Assembly (NCBI RefSeq): GCF_000763295.1
Contig: NZ_JRJE01000020.1
Coordinates: 186,001 to 250,000, forward strand
Length of the DNA stretch: 64,000 nucleotides
Reading direction: 5' to 3'
Source of the DNA: Thalassospira australica
GTDB lineage: Bacteria > Pseudomonadota > Alphaproteobacteria > Rhodospirillales > Thalassospiraceae
Shown in pieces: positions 35,976 through 45,529 of the stretch. Position 1 is the stretch's first letter. Every line of letters starts with the position of its first letter. A program made the position numbers and the translations under genes. The notes beneath the pieces are model-generated. The model was not told the DNA's origin. It made no database searches and worked only from the letters and a program-made list of their open reading frames with translations.

Positions 35976-36689
35976 CTATGGCAACCAGATCAGCGGCACA
36001 AGCCACGCCTGATCCTGTAATAGTTTGATGCCTTCAAACACCGGTACCGCCACCAGAAACCAGCAGGCATCGCGAATGGTGGTCAGAAACAAACCAGGCT
36101 TGATCACAAGATCATTCTCATCACGCCACATCATCAGTTTTGGCCCAAACCGCGGCACGGCCTGACAATAGTCGTGAAACGCCGAACCAAACCGATCAGC
36201 CAGCATGGCTTCTTCATGTTCGACCACCATGCGAAACACCAGCCAGCACCCCAAACAAAACAGCCCGGCAATCACAAGGCTTCCTGTCTGCGCCCCGGCC
36301 CCAAATGCGCCCATAAAGCTGAACACATACAGCGGATTTCGACTGATCGAATAGGGCCCGCGTGTCACAAGTGCGGTTTTCTTGCGCCCGCCAATATAAA
36401 GCGCACACCAGCCCCGCCCCAGAATGCAAAGCGCAATGGCGATGATCCCGACCGCCTCGATGGCGTCGTGCCAATCATGGTCGCGATCAAGCCACGCGCG
36501 GGTAAAACAAACCAGACACAGCAAAACCAATACACCGATGCGCAACGTCCGTTTGCGTCGCTGTTGAATGCGTTGCAAATCCTTGCACGCCTTGTGGCTT
36601 TTTGTGACTTGGCTAGAAGCAGTGGCAAATGTCTGATGATGGTCCATAGCGGCCCCCAATGTTGAACTGGGGATAGCATCATCAATCAT
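35976..36689 (-). CDS. Isoprenylcysteine carboxyl methyltransferase-like membrane protein
   Basis: A 237-residue integral membrane protein of the ICMT/PEMT-like methyltransferase group. The signature is RGPYSISRNPLYVFS followed by EHEEAMLADRFG and YCQAVPRFGP, the SAM-binding pattern of the family. Three to five membrane helices surround it, and about 45 residues at the N-terminus are basic. Bacterial members are thought to methylate small lipophilic or lipid substrates; no substrate is evident here. The ATG overlaps the stop of the AraC-type gene by four bases, so the pair is one operon. A later start at residue 15 is possible. Confidence 0.85.
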   Translation of the reverse strand: MIDDAIPSSTLGAAMDHHQTFATASSQVTKSHKACKDLQRIQQRRKRTLRIGVLVLLCLVCFTRAWLDRDHDWHDAIEAVGIIAIALCILGRGWCALYIGGRKKTALVTRGPYSISRNPLYVFSFMGAFGAGAQTGSLVIAGLFCLGCWLVFRMVVEHEEAMLADRFGSAFHDYCQAVPRFGPKLMMWRDENDLVIKPGLFLTTIRDACWFLVAVPVFEGIKLLQDQAWLVPLIWLP

Positions 36690-37966
36690 CCTGCCTTTGG
36701 CGTCCGATACTGTTGATCCGGTCGTGTGATTGGTATTTCGGACGGCTGATCTTGCCCGGTCGTGGCCTGCCTTGCCGCTTCGCGCACGGCACTTGGCGTT
36801 TCGCCGGTGATTTTCTTGAACGCCAGATTAAAGGTCGATTTCGAATTAAACCCAACGCTTAGCGCAATGTCCAAAATGGTCCGTTCGGGTTCCAGCACAA
36901 GAACCGAACGGGCTTCTGCCACCCGGGCAGCATTGACGAAATCAAAGAAGCTTTTACCGACATGATGGTTAAGCACATAGGAAAGCTGATTGGGTGTCAC
37001 CCCGACCGCACGGGCAAGTTTTGGCAATGAGACCAATGGATCAAACAGGATATCACCGCGTGCCTCAATATCGTTAAGCTGTGAAAGCGCCCGTGTGACC
37101 CCGTCTTCATCAAGCAAGGGTCGAATTGGCCCCCCATTGGCAGCGGTTACTTGTCCGTTGGTGTCATTCTTTCCATCGTCAGAAGCCGACGACGCATCAG
37201 ACATTCCACTGGATGTCTGTGCGACATCGTCATCGAAAGGCCAATCGGCCATGACAAACAACGCCGGCTGGGTGGCGATTTCATAGCTCATGGCAAACAG
37301 GATCAGCGCAAAGGCGATTTCTGTACCAAACATTTCGCCACTGTCGTTCTGATAAAGTCCGACAATCTTGCTGACAGCCAGTGTCATGAACATAAATGTC
37401 AAACAGCCAAGGATAACGCCAACCCACCGCTGCATGGCCTTGCGGTCTGCGCCAAGCTGTTCTTCGGTTTTGCGTAAATACCGCGATGCCACGCGCCAGA
37501 CCAATGCCATATAAATGCAGGCTTGGACAAAAATTCCGCCCCAGCAGAAGCCCCCGACCAGATCGCGCACCTGATAGCCATCTACCCATAATACCGAGCG
37601 TCCCCCATCATGGGTAACCACCCAGGCGAGCAGGTTGAACACGACAAGCGGCAGGATGAAATGCCCCCAAGCACGGCCGCATGGATTGCCCGAAATTTCG
37701 CGGAAATAAAGATAAATCGCCGGTGCAATGGCGAAGTTCATCGGCCCAAAGATCAGATCAAGGACACCTCTGAGATCTGCGGCGACAAATTGTTCGAGAA
37801 CGTCTTCGACCAGGTTAAGCGCGATGGCGGCAATAAACAGCATCATCCAGCGGTTGGCCGCAAAGGCACGTGCGCCTTCTGATCGCAGGACCAGACACAG
37901 AAATACCACCTGTACCAACCCGACCGCGGCAACCACGACACTTGCATAATCCATCCAACCGGTCAT
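36686..37966 (-). CDS. AraC-family regulator with N-terminal membrane domain
   Basis: A 426-residue protein. Residues 1 to about 235 contain seven hydrophobic segments. Residues 245-290 are a polar linker. Residues 300-400 form a two-helix-turn-helix AraC/XylS domain (LPKLARAVGVTPNQLSYVLN and ILDIALSVGFNSKSTFNLAFKK, then TGETPSAVR). The membrane part presumably senses a signal directly. It overlaps the methyltransferase-like gene by four bases; that gene is the obvious target or effector. Upstream is the shared region with padR, transcribed divergently. Confidence 0.88.
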   Translation of the reverse strand: MTGWMDYASVVVAAVGLVQVVFLCLVLRSEGARAFAANRWMMLFIAAIALNLVEDVLEQFVAADLRGVLDLIFGPMNFAIAPAIYLYFREISGNPCGRAWGHFILPLVVFNLLAWVVTHDGGRSVLWVDGYQVRDLVGGFCWGGIFVQACIYMALVWRVASRYLRKTEEQLGADRKAMQRWVGVILGCLTFMFMTLAVSKIVGLYQNDSGEMFGTEIAFALILFAMSYEIATQPALFVMADWPFDDDVAQTSSGMSDASSASDDGKNDTNGQVTAANGGPIRPLLDEDGVTRALSQLNDIEARGDILFDPLVSLPKLARAVGVTPNQLSYVLNHHVGKSFFDFVNAARVAEARSVLVLEPERTILDIALSVGFNSKSTFNLAFKKITGETPSAVREAARQATTGQDQPSEIPITRPDQQYRTPKAG

Positions 37967-38238
37967 TCCGGCTTACTCCTGCTTTTATCCAATTATGACT
38001 TGGTCGGGCACAGCAGTGCCGTTCGGACCGCCTATATCGTTTCAATAGACACAATCGGACACAATCGGCGTCCGATTATGCACAGGCGGACGCATTGGCA
38101 CGCTGTTTTTGTCAGCTTTCTCAATAACGAGCCATGGCGCAACGAGATCAGATTTCCTGATCACGATGTAACACAAAGCAACACAGGATCGTCCAAATAG
38201 AAATACCGTCACAAAAATTTCCACCATATTCGATTGAC

Positions 38239-38255
38239 TATATCGAATTGATATA
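38239..38255. promoter_or_regulatory. PadR operator candidate 1
   Basis: TATATC-GAATT-GATATA: perfect six-base arms around a five-base spacer. The same arms occur again 30 bases downstream, on the same helix face. It lies about 100 bases before the padR start in the divergent promoter region. Confidence 0.7.
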
Positions 38256-38268
38256 TGATAGTCCGTCA

Positions 38269-38285
38269 TATATCGGATTGATATA
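38269..38285. promoter_or_regulatory. PadR operator candidate 2
   Basis: TATATC-GGATT-GATATA: identical arms to the site at 38239-38255 with one spacer change. Centres are 30 bases apart, about three helical turns, which favours cooperative dimer binding by one regulator. PadR autorepression from such palindromes is common; assignment to this PadR is an inference. Confidence 0.72.
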
Positions 38286-38356
38286 AACTCTTTGGCACCT
38301 TCCCCCGCCAAGGCGCGATCAATCCGGGGGAAACAAACAAGGATACTGGTCTGAAC

Positions 38357-38941
38357 ATGGATGTACGCACATTATGTCTGGGTGCCCTGATGGGCGGCGA
38401 GGCAACAGGATATGAAATCCGGAAAATGTTTGAGGATGGCACGTTCAGCCATTTTCAGATTGCGTCCCTTGGTTCGATCTATCCGGCCCTGACCAAGCTG
38501 ACTCAGGACGGTCTGGTGACGTTCGTTGAACATGAACAGGAAAACCGGCCTGACAAAAAGATCTATCAACTGACTTCTGAAGGGCGCCGGTCTTTTTTGC
38601 GCACCCTATTGCAGACACGTCCGGGTGAAGACCGGTATCGGTCCGACATTCTGTTTATGCTGACCTTCGCAGAGGAAATGCCGCTTGAACTGACCGAAGC
38701 CCTGATTGACGAATTTGCTGCCCGCCATCAAATGATGAGCCAGCAAATTGACCCCGACAAGGACGACGGCACAGATGCACAGGGGTCGCGATGGCACGAT
38801 GAAGATGGCAATCCGAAACCGGGATGCTGCTTTGTCGCCGGGTTGGGACAGGCAATGTGCGATGCGACGCTGAAGTTTATTCGTGAAAACAAACAGGGTC
38901 TTCTCGACCAATTGAAAAACTACAAAGCCAATAAATCTTGA
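38357..38941 (+). CDS. PadR-family transcriptional regulator
   Basis: A 194-residue regulator. The winged helix is TLCLGALMGGEATGYEIRKMFE through LGSIYPALTKLTQDGLVTF and the wing PDKKIYQLTSEG (about residues 5-80). A helical dimerisation domain follows to about 130 and a further tail (GCCFVAGLGQAMCDATLKFI) to the end. It precedes an RND adaptor and pump on the same strand, 97 bases apart, the classic setting for a PadR repressor of an efflux system. Two matching palindromes lie upstream of its start, so autoregulation is likely. The tail has two adjacent cysteines of unknown relevance. Confidence 0.9.
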   Translation: MDVRTLCLGALMGGEATGYEIRKMFEDGTFSHFQIASLGSIYPALTKLTQDGLVTFVEHEQENRPDKKIYQLTSEGRRSFLRTLLQTRPGEDRYRSDILFMLTFAEEMPLELTEALIDEFAARHQMMSQQIDPDKDDGTDAQGSRWHDEDGNPKPGCCFVAGLGQAMCDATLKFIRENKQGLLDQLKNYKANKS

Positions 38942-39038
38942 TCGGCATGAAAGACAGCATCGCCATAAGAGACGACGCTATGACGTGCCCGGGGTAACAA
39001 ACGCTGTCCGGCAACGGAATATTTGAGGGAACAAGAAA

Positions 39039-40229
39039 ATGAATGCTTCACGCCTGATTGCCATCCTTTTGGTTTTGGGGACCGTTGTATGGATCGGCAG
39101 TGCCTATTTTTCTGATGATGAAGCCACAGAACAGGCAGCGGCATCCGATGCGGAAACCGGTGATGCATCAGCGTCGTCAGAAAATGGCAACACCAAACCA
39201 CATGCCAGCGTGCGCACCATCACCAGCCGGGCCGTTGATCATGTGGACCACCTGCGCATCACTGGACGTACCGAAGCCGTCATTTCCGTTGAAATCCGCG
39301 CCGAGACAGAAGCCCGCGTGATTGAAATCGGCGCGATCAAGGGGCAGGCCGTTCAGAAAGGCGACCTGATCGCACGCCTTGATGTTGGCGACCGGCAGGC
39401 ACGCGTTGCCAAGGCACGCGCCCTTGTCGCGCAGCGTGAACTTGAACATACCGCAGCCGAAAGCCTGGCCGAAAAGAACTACCGCTCCAAAACCGGCGTT
39501 GCCCAGGCGCTTGCCCTTCTTGAAGAAGCCCGTGCCGATCTGACCATTGCACGCACCGAGCTTAACAACACTGAAATCCGCGCCCCGTTTGATGGCATCG
39601 TCGAAGACCGGCCAGCCGAAATCGGTGACCTTCTGTCAATTGGCGATCCGCTGGCGACCCTTATTCAGGCCGACCCGATGCTGGTTGTTGCCCATGTCCC
39701 CGAACATTCCATTCGCGCCATTGATCTTGGTCAGCTTGCCGAAGTGACCCTTTATGACGGCAGCACCCATAGCGGTATCGTGCGCTATACTGCGCGCGTT
39801 TCAGATAACGATACCCGCACGTTCCGGGTCGAAGTCGAAATGGAAAACACCGACCTTCGCATTCCTGATGGCATGACCGCCGAACTTGAAATCCCGATTG
39901 GCACCAAACGCGCCCATCAGGTGATGTCATCGGTACTTACACTCAATGACGAAGGCGAACTTGGGGTTCGTGCGATTGTTGACGACAACAAGGTTGATTT
40001 TCTGCCCGTTGAATTACAGGGCGGAACCCGTGACCATATCTGGATCGGTGGCCTGCCCGAAGAGTTCGAACTGATTGTGGTCGGTCATGACTGGGTCACG
40101 GAAGGTGCGACGGTGGAGGTTGTACACCTTGAAACCGACGAGAACGGTGAGCCGATTTACCGGGATGCAGATCAAAGCGATGATCACAGCACGGACACCA
40201 CCACCCTTTCAGAAAAAACCGCGCAATAA
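39039..40229 (+). CDS. RND efflux periplasmic adaptor (HlyD/MFP family)
   Basis: A 396-residue protein. An N-terminal signal anchor (LIAILLVLGTVVWIGSAYF) is followed by an acidic linker, a lipoyl-like half domain (RAETEARVIEIGAIKGQAV), an alpha-hairpin with coiled coil (about 105-180), the second lipoyl half and beta barrel (LNNTEIRAPFDGIVEDRPAE), then a membrane-proximal domain. No lipobox. It links the inner-membrane RND pump to an outer-membrane channel. A 25-base gap separates it from the pump gene. No TolC-like gene is in the window, so a shared channel elsewhere is assumed. Confidence 0.92.
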   Translation: MNASRLIAILLVLGTVVWIGSAYFSDDEATEQAAASDAETGDASASSENGNTKPHASVRTITSRAVDHVDHLRITGRTEAVISVEIRAETEARVIEIGAIKGQAVQKGDLIARLDVGDRQARVAKARALVAQRELEHTAAESLAEKNYRSKTGVAQALALLEEARADLTIARTELNNTEIRAPFDGIVEDRPAEIGDLLSIGDPLATLIQADPMLVVAHVPEHSIRAIDLGQLAEVTLYDGSTHSGIVRYTARVSDNDTRTFRVEVEMENTDLRIPDGMTAELEIPIGTKRAHQVMSSVLTLNDEGELGVRAIVDDNKVDFLPVELQGGTRDHIWIGGLPEEFELIVVGHDWVTEGATVEVVHLETDENGEPIYRDADQSDDHSTDTTTLSEKTAQ

Positions 40230-40254
40230 GCGCGTGTCATGAGGAGATCAAAAA

Positions 40255-43200
40255 ATGTCCCTGATTGATCACGCGCTGAACCGTTCGCGCACCGTTATAC
40301 TGGTTCTGTTCCTGCTTCTGGTGACCGGCTGGGTTGGCTATAACACCATCCCGAAAGAAGCGGACCCGGATGTCCAGATCCCGGTTCTTTACGTCACCAT
40401 GCATCATGACGGCATTTCACCCGAAGATGCAGAACGTCTGCTGTTGCGCCCGATGGAGCAGGAATTGCGATCCATCGAAGGTGTCAAGGAAATGAGCTCG
40501 CAGTCCTATCAGGACGGGGCATCTGTCACGCTTGAGTTCTATTCCGATGTCGAAATCGACGAAGCACTAGCCGATGTGCGCGAACGCGTCGATATCGCCA
40601 AATCCGAATTACCAGATGACACCGATGATCCCGAGGTTCACGAGGTCAACCTGTCTCTGTTCCCGGTTCTGGTTGTCACCCTTGCTGGTGATGTGCCCGA
40701 ACGCGCATTGCTGCGCATCGCACGTGACCTGAAAGACGCCATCGAAGGGCTGCCTGCCGTCCTCGAAGCCAATCTGGCAGGGGATCGTGAAGAACTGGTC
40801 GAATTCATTATTGATCCGATGAAGATCGAAGCCTATCGCTTAAACGGGATCGATATTGTCACCCTGGTGCGCAATTCAAACTCACTTGTCGCCGCCGGTG
40901 CGGTTGATACAGGTAACGGCCGCTTTAACATCAAGGTCCCCGGCCTGTTTGAAAGTGTAAGCGACATTCTTGACATGCCGCTTCTGGTCGATGGGGATTC
41001 CGTGATCCGGTTCCGTGACATCGGCGATGTGCGCCGGACCTTCAAGGATGCCGAAAGTTTTGCCCGCCTGAACGGGGACCCGGCGATTGCCATCGAGGTT
41101 TCCAAACGTGTTGGCGAAAACATCATCGAAGTCATTGATGCCATCAAGGCCACCACAGCCGAAGCACAACAGGCCTTTCCCTCCAACCTGACGGTCAGCT
41201 ATTCGCAGGACAAGTCATCAGACATCCGCACCATGCTGACCGATCTGCAAAACAGCGTGATCCTTGCGATCCTGCTGGTGATGGTGGTTGTGATCTGGGC
41301 GCTTGGCTGGCGGTCGGGCCTTTTGGTCGGACTTGCCATTCCCGGTTCTTTCCTGACAGCCATTCTTGTCCTTTGGGGATTGGGCATGACGGTTAATATC
41401 GTTGTGTTGTTCAGTCTTATTCTGGCTGTCGGGATGCTGGTTGATGGTGCGATTGTGGTCACGGAATATGCCGACCGCAAAATGATCGATGGCCTGCATC
41501 GCAGCAAGGCCTATCCGCTTGCGGCAAAACGCATGGCATTGCCGATCATTGCATCGACCGCGACCACATTGGCCGCCTTCCTGCCGCTGGCTTTCTGGCC
41601 CGATATCGTCGGCGAATTCATGAAGTTCCTGCCGATCACGGTGCTGTTCACATTAACCGCATCGCTTGCCATGGCCTTGATCTTTGTGCCGACCGTCGGT
41701 GCATGGTTCGGTAAACCGGGCAGTGCCAGCAACGAAAGCCTTCAGGCCATCGCCGCCGATCATGCCGATGACATCGAAAAGGTCAAAGGCGGCACAGGTT
41801 TGTATGTACGCATGCTTAAGGGGGCGTTGCGGTTCTATTGGATTGTCGTGCCTGCGGCCTTTGTCATCCTGATCACGGTTTGGGGAACGTTTGGCCAGCT
41901 CGGCAAAGGGGTGGAATTCTTCCCGTCTGTTGAACCGGAAGTCGCGGTTGTGCAGGTCCGCGCACGCGGGAACCTGTCTTATTATCAGCAAGACGATCTG
42001 CTGCGCGAAGTTGAAAACCGCATTCTGGCCCTTGATACCCATCATGAAGGCGAGAACTGGTTTGATACGGTCTATGCCCGTTCCGGTTCCGGTGCCGGGG
42101 GCAATGAGGCGGCCGAGGACGTTATCGGCGTCATTCAGCTTGAATATGCCGATTGGCAAGCCCGCCCCAAAGCCACCGAAATCGAAAAACGTATTCTGGC
42201 TGAAACCGCCGATCTGGCAGGTATTCGCATTGAAGTACGCGCACAAGAAGCCGGTCCGCCGCAAGGCAAGGACATTCAGATTCAGTTGCGGTCCTTCTAT
42301 CCTGACCTTCTGGATGAAACAGCCACCACATTGGTAAACGGTCTGCAGGATATGGGGGGGCTTTATAACTTCGAAGACGGCAAGTCGCCCCCGGGCATTG
42401 ATTGGGAATATACCGTTGATCGTGCGCAGGCGCTAAAATTCGGGGCCGACATCAACCAGATTGGCAATGTGGTCAAACTGGTGACCAACGGGATCAATTT
42501 TTCGACCTACCGCCCGGATGATTCCACCGAGGAAATCGACATTGTTGGCCGCTATCCGGCGAACTACCGATCCCTTGACGAGTTGCAAAACCTCAAGATC
42601 GTGACCGACAAAGGGCTTGTCCCGCTTGCCAACTTCATCAAACGCACACCGATCCCCAAAACCGGCACGCTGACCCGTGTCGACAGCCGCCGTGCACTGA
42701 CTGTTAAGGCCGATGTGCAGGAAGGTGTTCTGGTGGATACCAAGCTTGGCGAAGTCAAAGAGTGGATGCAAACCCTTGAAATTGATCCGCGTGTATCGGT
42801 TGAATTCAAGGGGCAGGATGAAGAACAGCAAAAATCGGCCGAGTTCCTTCAGAATGCGTTTTCGGTCGCGCTGTTTATCATGTTCATCATTCTGGTCACC
42901 CAGTTTAACAGCATCTCGAGTTCGCTTCTGATCATGATCGCCATCATCATGTCGACTGCTGGCGTGTTCCTTGGTCTGATGATTACGGGGCAGGCCTTCT
43001 CGATTGTCATGAACGGGATCGGGATCGTTGCCTTGGCCGGTATTGTCGTGAACAACAATATCGTTCTGATTGACACGTTTGACCGGCTTAAACACACCGC
43101 CGGCAGTATCGAGGCCGCGATCCTGCAAACCGGCGCACAACGTTTGCGCCCGGTGATGCTGACCACGGTCACCACCATTCTAGGCCTTGTGCCCATGGTG

Positions 43201-43449
43201 CTTCAGATCAACATCGATTTTGCCCATCGCGCGGTAACGGTCGGCGCCCCATCCACACAGTGGTGGGTACAGCTTTCGACCTCGATCGCATTTGGTCTGG
43301 CATTCGCCACGGCCTTGACCCTGATCTTCACGCCTTGTGCCTTGATGATGCGTCACAAGTTAGGGGGCGGGTTGCGCAATCTGCGCCCGAAGATTGCAAA
43401 ATTGTTCAATTCGATGATGTCACGCAACAAGCCACAGGCATCGAACTGA
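40255..43449 (+). CDS. RND efflux permease (AcrB/HAE-like)
   Basis: 1064 residues, standard RND length, with an internal duplication of one helix plus a large periplasmic domain followed by five helices. The N-terminus is VILVLFLLLVTGWVGYNTIPKEADPDVQIP. In helix 4 the proton-relay region reads GMLVDGAIVVTE, keeping the first of the two acidic residues of AcrB, and helix 10 reads GIVVNNNIVLID instead of the Lys motif. This pattern fits RND branches other than AcrB itself. Substrate is unknown; the PadR regulator hints at aromatic or lipophilic compounds. A terminator follows. Confidence 0.92.
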   Translation: MSLIDHALNRSRTVILVLFLLLVTGWVGYNTIPKEADPDVQIPVLYVTMHHDGISPEDAERLLLRPMEQELRSIEGVKEMSSQSYQDGASVTLEFYSDVEIDEALADVRERVDIAKSELPDDTDDPEVHEVNLSLFPVLVVTLAGDVPERALLRIARDLKDAIEGLPAVLEANLAGDREELVEFIIDPMKIEAYRLNGIDIVTLVRNSNSLVAAGAVDTGNGRFNIKVPGLFESVSDILDMPLLVDGDSVIRFRDIGDVRRTFKDAESFARLNGDPAIAIEVSKRVGENIIEVIDAIKATTAEAQQAFPSNLTVSYSQDKSSDIRTMLTDLQNSVILAILLVMVVVIWALGWRSGLLVGLAIPGSFLTAILVLWGLGMTVNIVVLFSLILAVGMLVDGAIVVTEYADRKMIDGLHRSKAYPLAAKRMALPIIASTATTLAAFLPLAFWPDIVGEFMKFLPITVLFTLTASLAMALIFVPTVGAWFGKPGSASNESLQAIAADHADDIEKVKGGTGLYVRMLKGALRFYWIVVPAAFVILITVWGTFGQLGKGVEFFPSVEPEVAVVQVRARGNLSYYQQDDLLREVENRILALDTHHEGENWFDTVYARSGSGAGGNEAAEDVIGVIQLEYADWQARPKATEIEKRILAETADLAGIRIEVRAQEAGPPQGKDIQIQLRSFYPDLLDETATTLVNGLQDMGGLYNFEDGKSPPGIDWEYTVDRAQALKFGADINQIGNVVKLVTNGINFSTYRPDDSTEEIDIVGRYPANYRSLDELQNLKIVTDKGLVPLANFIKRTPIPKTGTLTRVDSRRALTVKADVQEGVLVDTKLGEVKEWMQTLEIDPRVSVEFKGQDEEQQKSAEFLQNAFSVALFIMFIILVTQFNSISSSLLIMIAIIMSTAGVFLGLMITGQAFSIVMNGIGIVALAGIVVNNNIVLIDTFDRLKHTAGSIEAAILQTGAQRLRPVMLTTVTTILGLVPMVLQINIDFAHRAVTVGAPSTQWWVQLSTSIAFGLAFATALTLIFTPCALMMRHKLGGGLRNLRPKIAKLFNSMMSRNKPQASN

Positions 43450-43494
43450 CGAAATAGCCGCGCGACTTTTCCCCCGACCCCGCCGCGCGGTTAT

Positions 43495-43526
43495 GCCGGC
43501 CCCCTTCACCGGGGGCCGGTTTTTTT
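43495..43526 (+). terminator. Terminator after the RND operon
   Basis: CCGGCCCCC (43496-43504) pairs with GGGGGCCGG (43511-43519), loop TTCACC, followed by seven T. It ends the padR-adaptor-pump transcript. Confidence 0.93.
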
Positions 43527-43563
43527 GGCTATGAGTGAATTGGGCCTTAGGCTCAGGACCGGG

Positions 43564-44343
43564 TTAGTTGGACGACACAAAACCACCAATGGCCCAGATA
43601 CGGTCATAGTCACCGCGACGCTTAAGGGCGTCCAGGGCATTGCGCAAACTGCGCACCACGATCTCATCTGTTGTCAGGCTGGCGGCAAGATACAGTTCGG
43701 TTGAAAGTTCAGGAACCTCGGCCACGACTTTCAAACGCATGTCATCAACCGCCAGCGCCTTCGCGCGATAGGGCAGCGACAGGGAGTCCCCCGCCACCAA
43801 CTCGGCACGCCCGGCATACAACATGCGAATGGTCGCCTCTGCCGAGGGGGCCTTGACCACATCAAACCCCGCATTTTCAAGGTATTGCGCTTTTACATCA
43901 CGCATTTGCCCGGCAACATGAAAGGCTTGAAGCCTGCGCCAGCTTTCCACTTCGGGCACATCATATCCATCAAGCGAGAACAATCGAACGTGATACGGGG
44001 CGACCGTCCCGATCCACTGAAACTGTTCTTCGCGGTCCGGACGCCGTGCGATGCTGAAAATCAGGGTATTGGGCATGCGCTTGGCTGTTTCATAGGCGCG
44101 CGCCCATGGCTCAACCCGAAGCAGGCATGTCAGTTCCGCCTCTTCACAAATACGGTGGACAATATCCACAGCAGGGCCGCTCGCCTGATCGGTGTCTTCT
44201 TGATAGACGACATAGGGCGGGAACGGCGTGGTCATGACAGTGATGTCACCAGCGGAACTTACCCCTGGCAAGAACCCTGCAACATATGCAATCAGTCCGG
44301 CAAGAACCGGCCCCAACACCACCTTTGATGGATAGTCCTGCAT
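43564..44343 (-). CDS. Periplasmic solute-binding protein, family 3-like
   Basis: A 259-residue protein with a signal peptide ending near VSSAGD (about residue 30). The mature part starts ITVMTTPFPPYVVYQED, the usual opening of SBP_bac_3 proteins, and has AVDIVHRICEEAELTC, RPDREEQFQWIGTVAPY and a C-terminal LRNALDALKRRGDYDRIW. It should bind an amino acid or similar small ligand, or act as a sensor. No transporter membrane or ATPase genes accompany it. It is divergent from the gene at 44504, which encodes a related fold. Confidence 0.85.
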   Translation of the reverse strand: MQDYPSKVVLGPVLAGLIAYVAGFLPGVSSAGDITVMTTPFPPYVVYQEDTDQASGPAVDIVHRICEEAELTCLLRVEPWARAYETAKRMPNTLIFSIARRPDREEQFQWIGTVAPYHVRLFSLDGYDVPEVESWRRLQAFHVAGQMRDVKAQYLENAGFDVVKAPSAEATIRMLYAGRAELVAGDSLSLPYRAKALAVDDMRLKVVAEVPELSTELYLAASLTTDEIVVRSLRNALDALKRRGDYDRIWAIGGFVSSN

Positions 44344-44503
44344 GTCAGTATCTCAAAAAGACATTATAATCTTCCAAGTATAGATTAAATCAAGTCTGTA
44401 TCACGCGTAAATACACACTTTGCTAAGGGTTTTGGCCATATCGTAACCAAGAGTGCAGACCAAATAGAGAACAAGATCAGAAAACCGGGAATGGGAAAAT
44501 GTA

Positions 44504-45457
44504 ATGGCATGGCATTTACGGGCCGTTGCAAAATCATGGATAGCCGGAGCAATATTTGCTCTGACTTTTCTTGCATCCCTGGAAACAAAAGCTCAGACTT
44601 CCGGTGACAATACCACCATAATCTGGGCCATTCCCCCGCTTGCACCAGCATTCATCTGGCATGACAATACCCTTAAAGGTTACGCCGCAGACACCCAGGA
44701 ATGGTTTACAAGCCGACTTCCAGATTACGCCCACAGCGTCCTTGAAGTGCCGCTTGCGCGGTTGTTGGCAGAAATGAAGAATGGTGCAGAAGGCGAACTA
44801 CGCTGTTCGACAACCCTGATCCCCACAGCAGAACGGCGTGACTACATTGTTTTTGCCAAAACCGTCTTGCTGCATCTGCCAAATGCTGTTGTCATCCGCG
44901 CAGGAGAAGAAGGACGATTTGATCCTTTCCTGACCGTGGAAGGCCATGTCGATCTTGACCGTTTGCTGGCCACAGGTGATCTTCAAAGCGCTGTCCGCAT
45001 CGGGCGGGCCTATGGCACGCGCATTGATACCGCGCTTGCCCGCCACCAGAACGCCGCACAGGTCATGACTGTCGCCGATGACACCAAATTCCTGCGCATG
45101 CTTGAGCTCAACCGGATTGACTGGACGCTCTATTTCCCGTCAGAGGCGGAATATTACCGCCGCGAGCAAACCCCAAACCTTGAAATCAATGCCCTGCCCG
45201 TGGCCGGCAACACCACCTTGCTTGAGGCCACCATTGGGTGCGCCAACACACCGGCCGGACAAAAAGCCATCGCAGAAATAAATGCCATCATCGATCAAAA
45301 CCCGACCATGCCCTGGACGGATTTCTATGCCCGATGGCTTGGCCCGAACGACCGGGACTGGTTCTTTGCCGCACGCGATCAGTATATTAATTCCGATCAT
45401 TTCGAAACGCGCCTTGAATATAATCCCGCGACAACCGGCACATCACAAAAGCAATAA
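44504..45457 (+). CDS. Periplasmic binding-protein-like protein (TIGR02285-like), copy 1
   Basis: A 317-residue protein with a signal peptide (cleavage near ETKAQTS, about residue 30). The pattern IWAIPPLAPAFIWHDNTLKGYAADTQEWF, then TPTAERRDYIVFAK-like and LNRIDWTLYFPSEAEYYRR resembles TIGR02285, a solute-binding-like family of unknown function. It is clearly homologous to the next gene (DWTLY-x-P-x-EAEYYRR in both). No transporter is adjacent, so these may be sensors or orphan binding proteins. GGGAAAATGTA precedes the ATG. Confidence 0.8.
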   Translation: MAWHLRAVAKSWIAGAIFALTFLASLETKAQTSGDNTTIIWAIPPLAPAFIWHDNTLKGYAADTQEWFTSRLPDYAHSVLEVPLARLLAEMKNGAEGELRCSTTLIPTAERRDYIVFAKTVLLHLPNAVVIRAGEEGRFDPFLTVEGHVDLDRLLATGDLQSAVRIGRAYGTRIDTALARHQNAAQVMTVADDTKFLRMLELNRIDWTLYFPSEAEYYRREQTPNLEINALPVAGNTTLLEATIGCANTPAGQKAIAEINAIIDQNPTMPWTDFYARWLGPNDRDWFFAARDQYINSDHFETRLEYNPATTGTSQKQ

Positions 45458-45480
45458 GTATTTGCAATGCAACAAAACAA

Positions 45481-45515
45481 TCCCCTTATAAGTAGTTGTA
45501 ACACTAATTAGGGGA
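45481..45515 (+). promoter_or_regulatory. Hairpin covering the ribosome site of copy 2
   Basis: TCCCCT (45481-45486) can pair with AGGGGA (45510-45515). The right arm lies two bases ahead of the GGAG that serves the ATG at 45530. Only six base pairs with a 23-base loop, so it may be accidental; it could also act as a weak intergenic structure after copy 1. Confidence 0.35.
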
Positions 45516-45529
45516 TGGAGATTGCCGGA

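Larger units (their letters stand above)
37967..38356. promoter_or_regulatory. Divergent promoter region of the AraC-type gene and padR
   Basis: 390 bases with no credible gene. The right half (38220-38300) is AT-rich and carries two copies of one palindrome, listed separately. The left part has scattered repeats of ACACAATCGG near 38050-38070, seen twice in direct orientation. Confidence 0.6.

Noticed and set aside
45481-45515. Hairpin read as a terminator for copy 1 of the binding-like pair
   Set aside because: The stem is only six base pairs with a long loop and no T run; kept only as a low-confidence structure.
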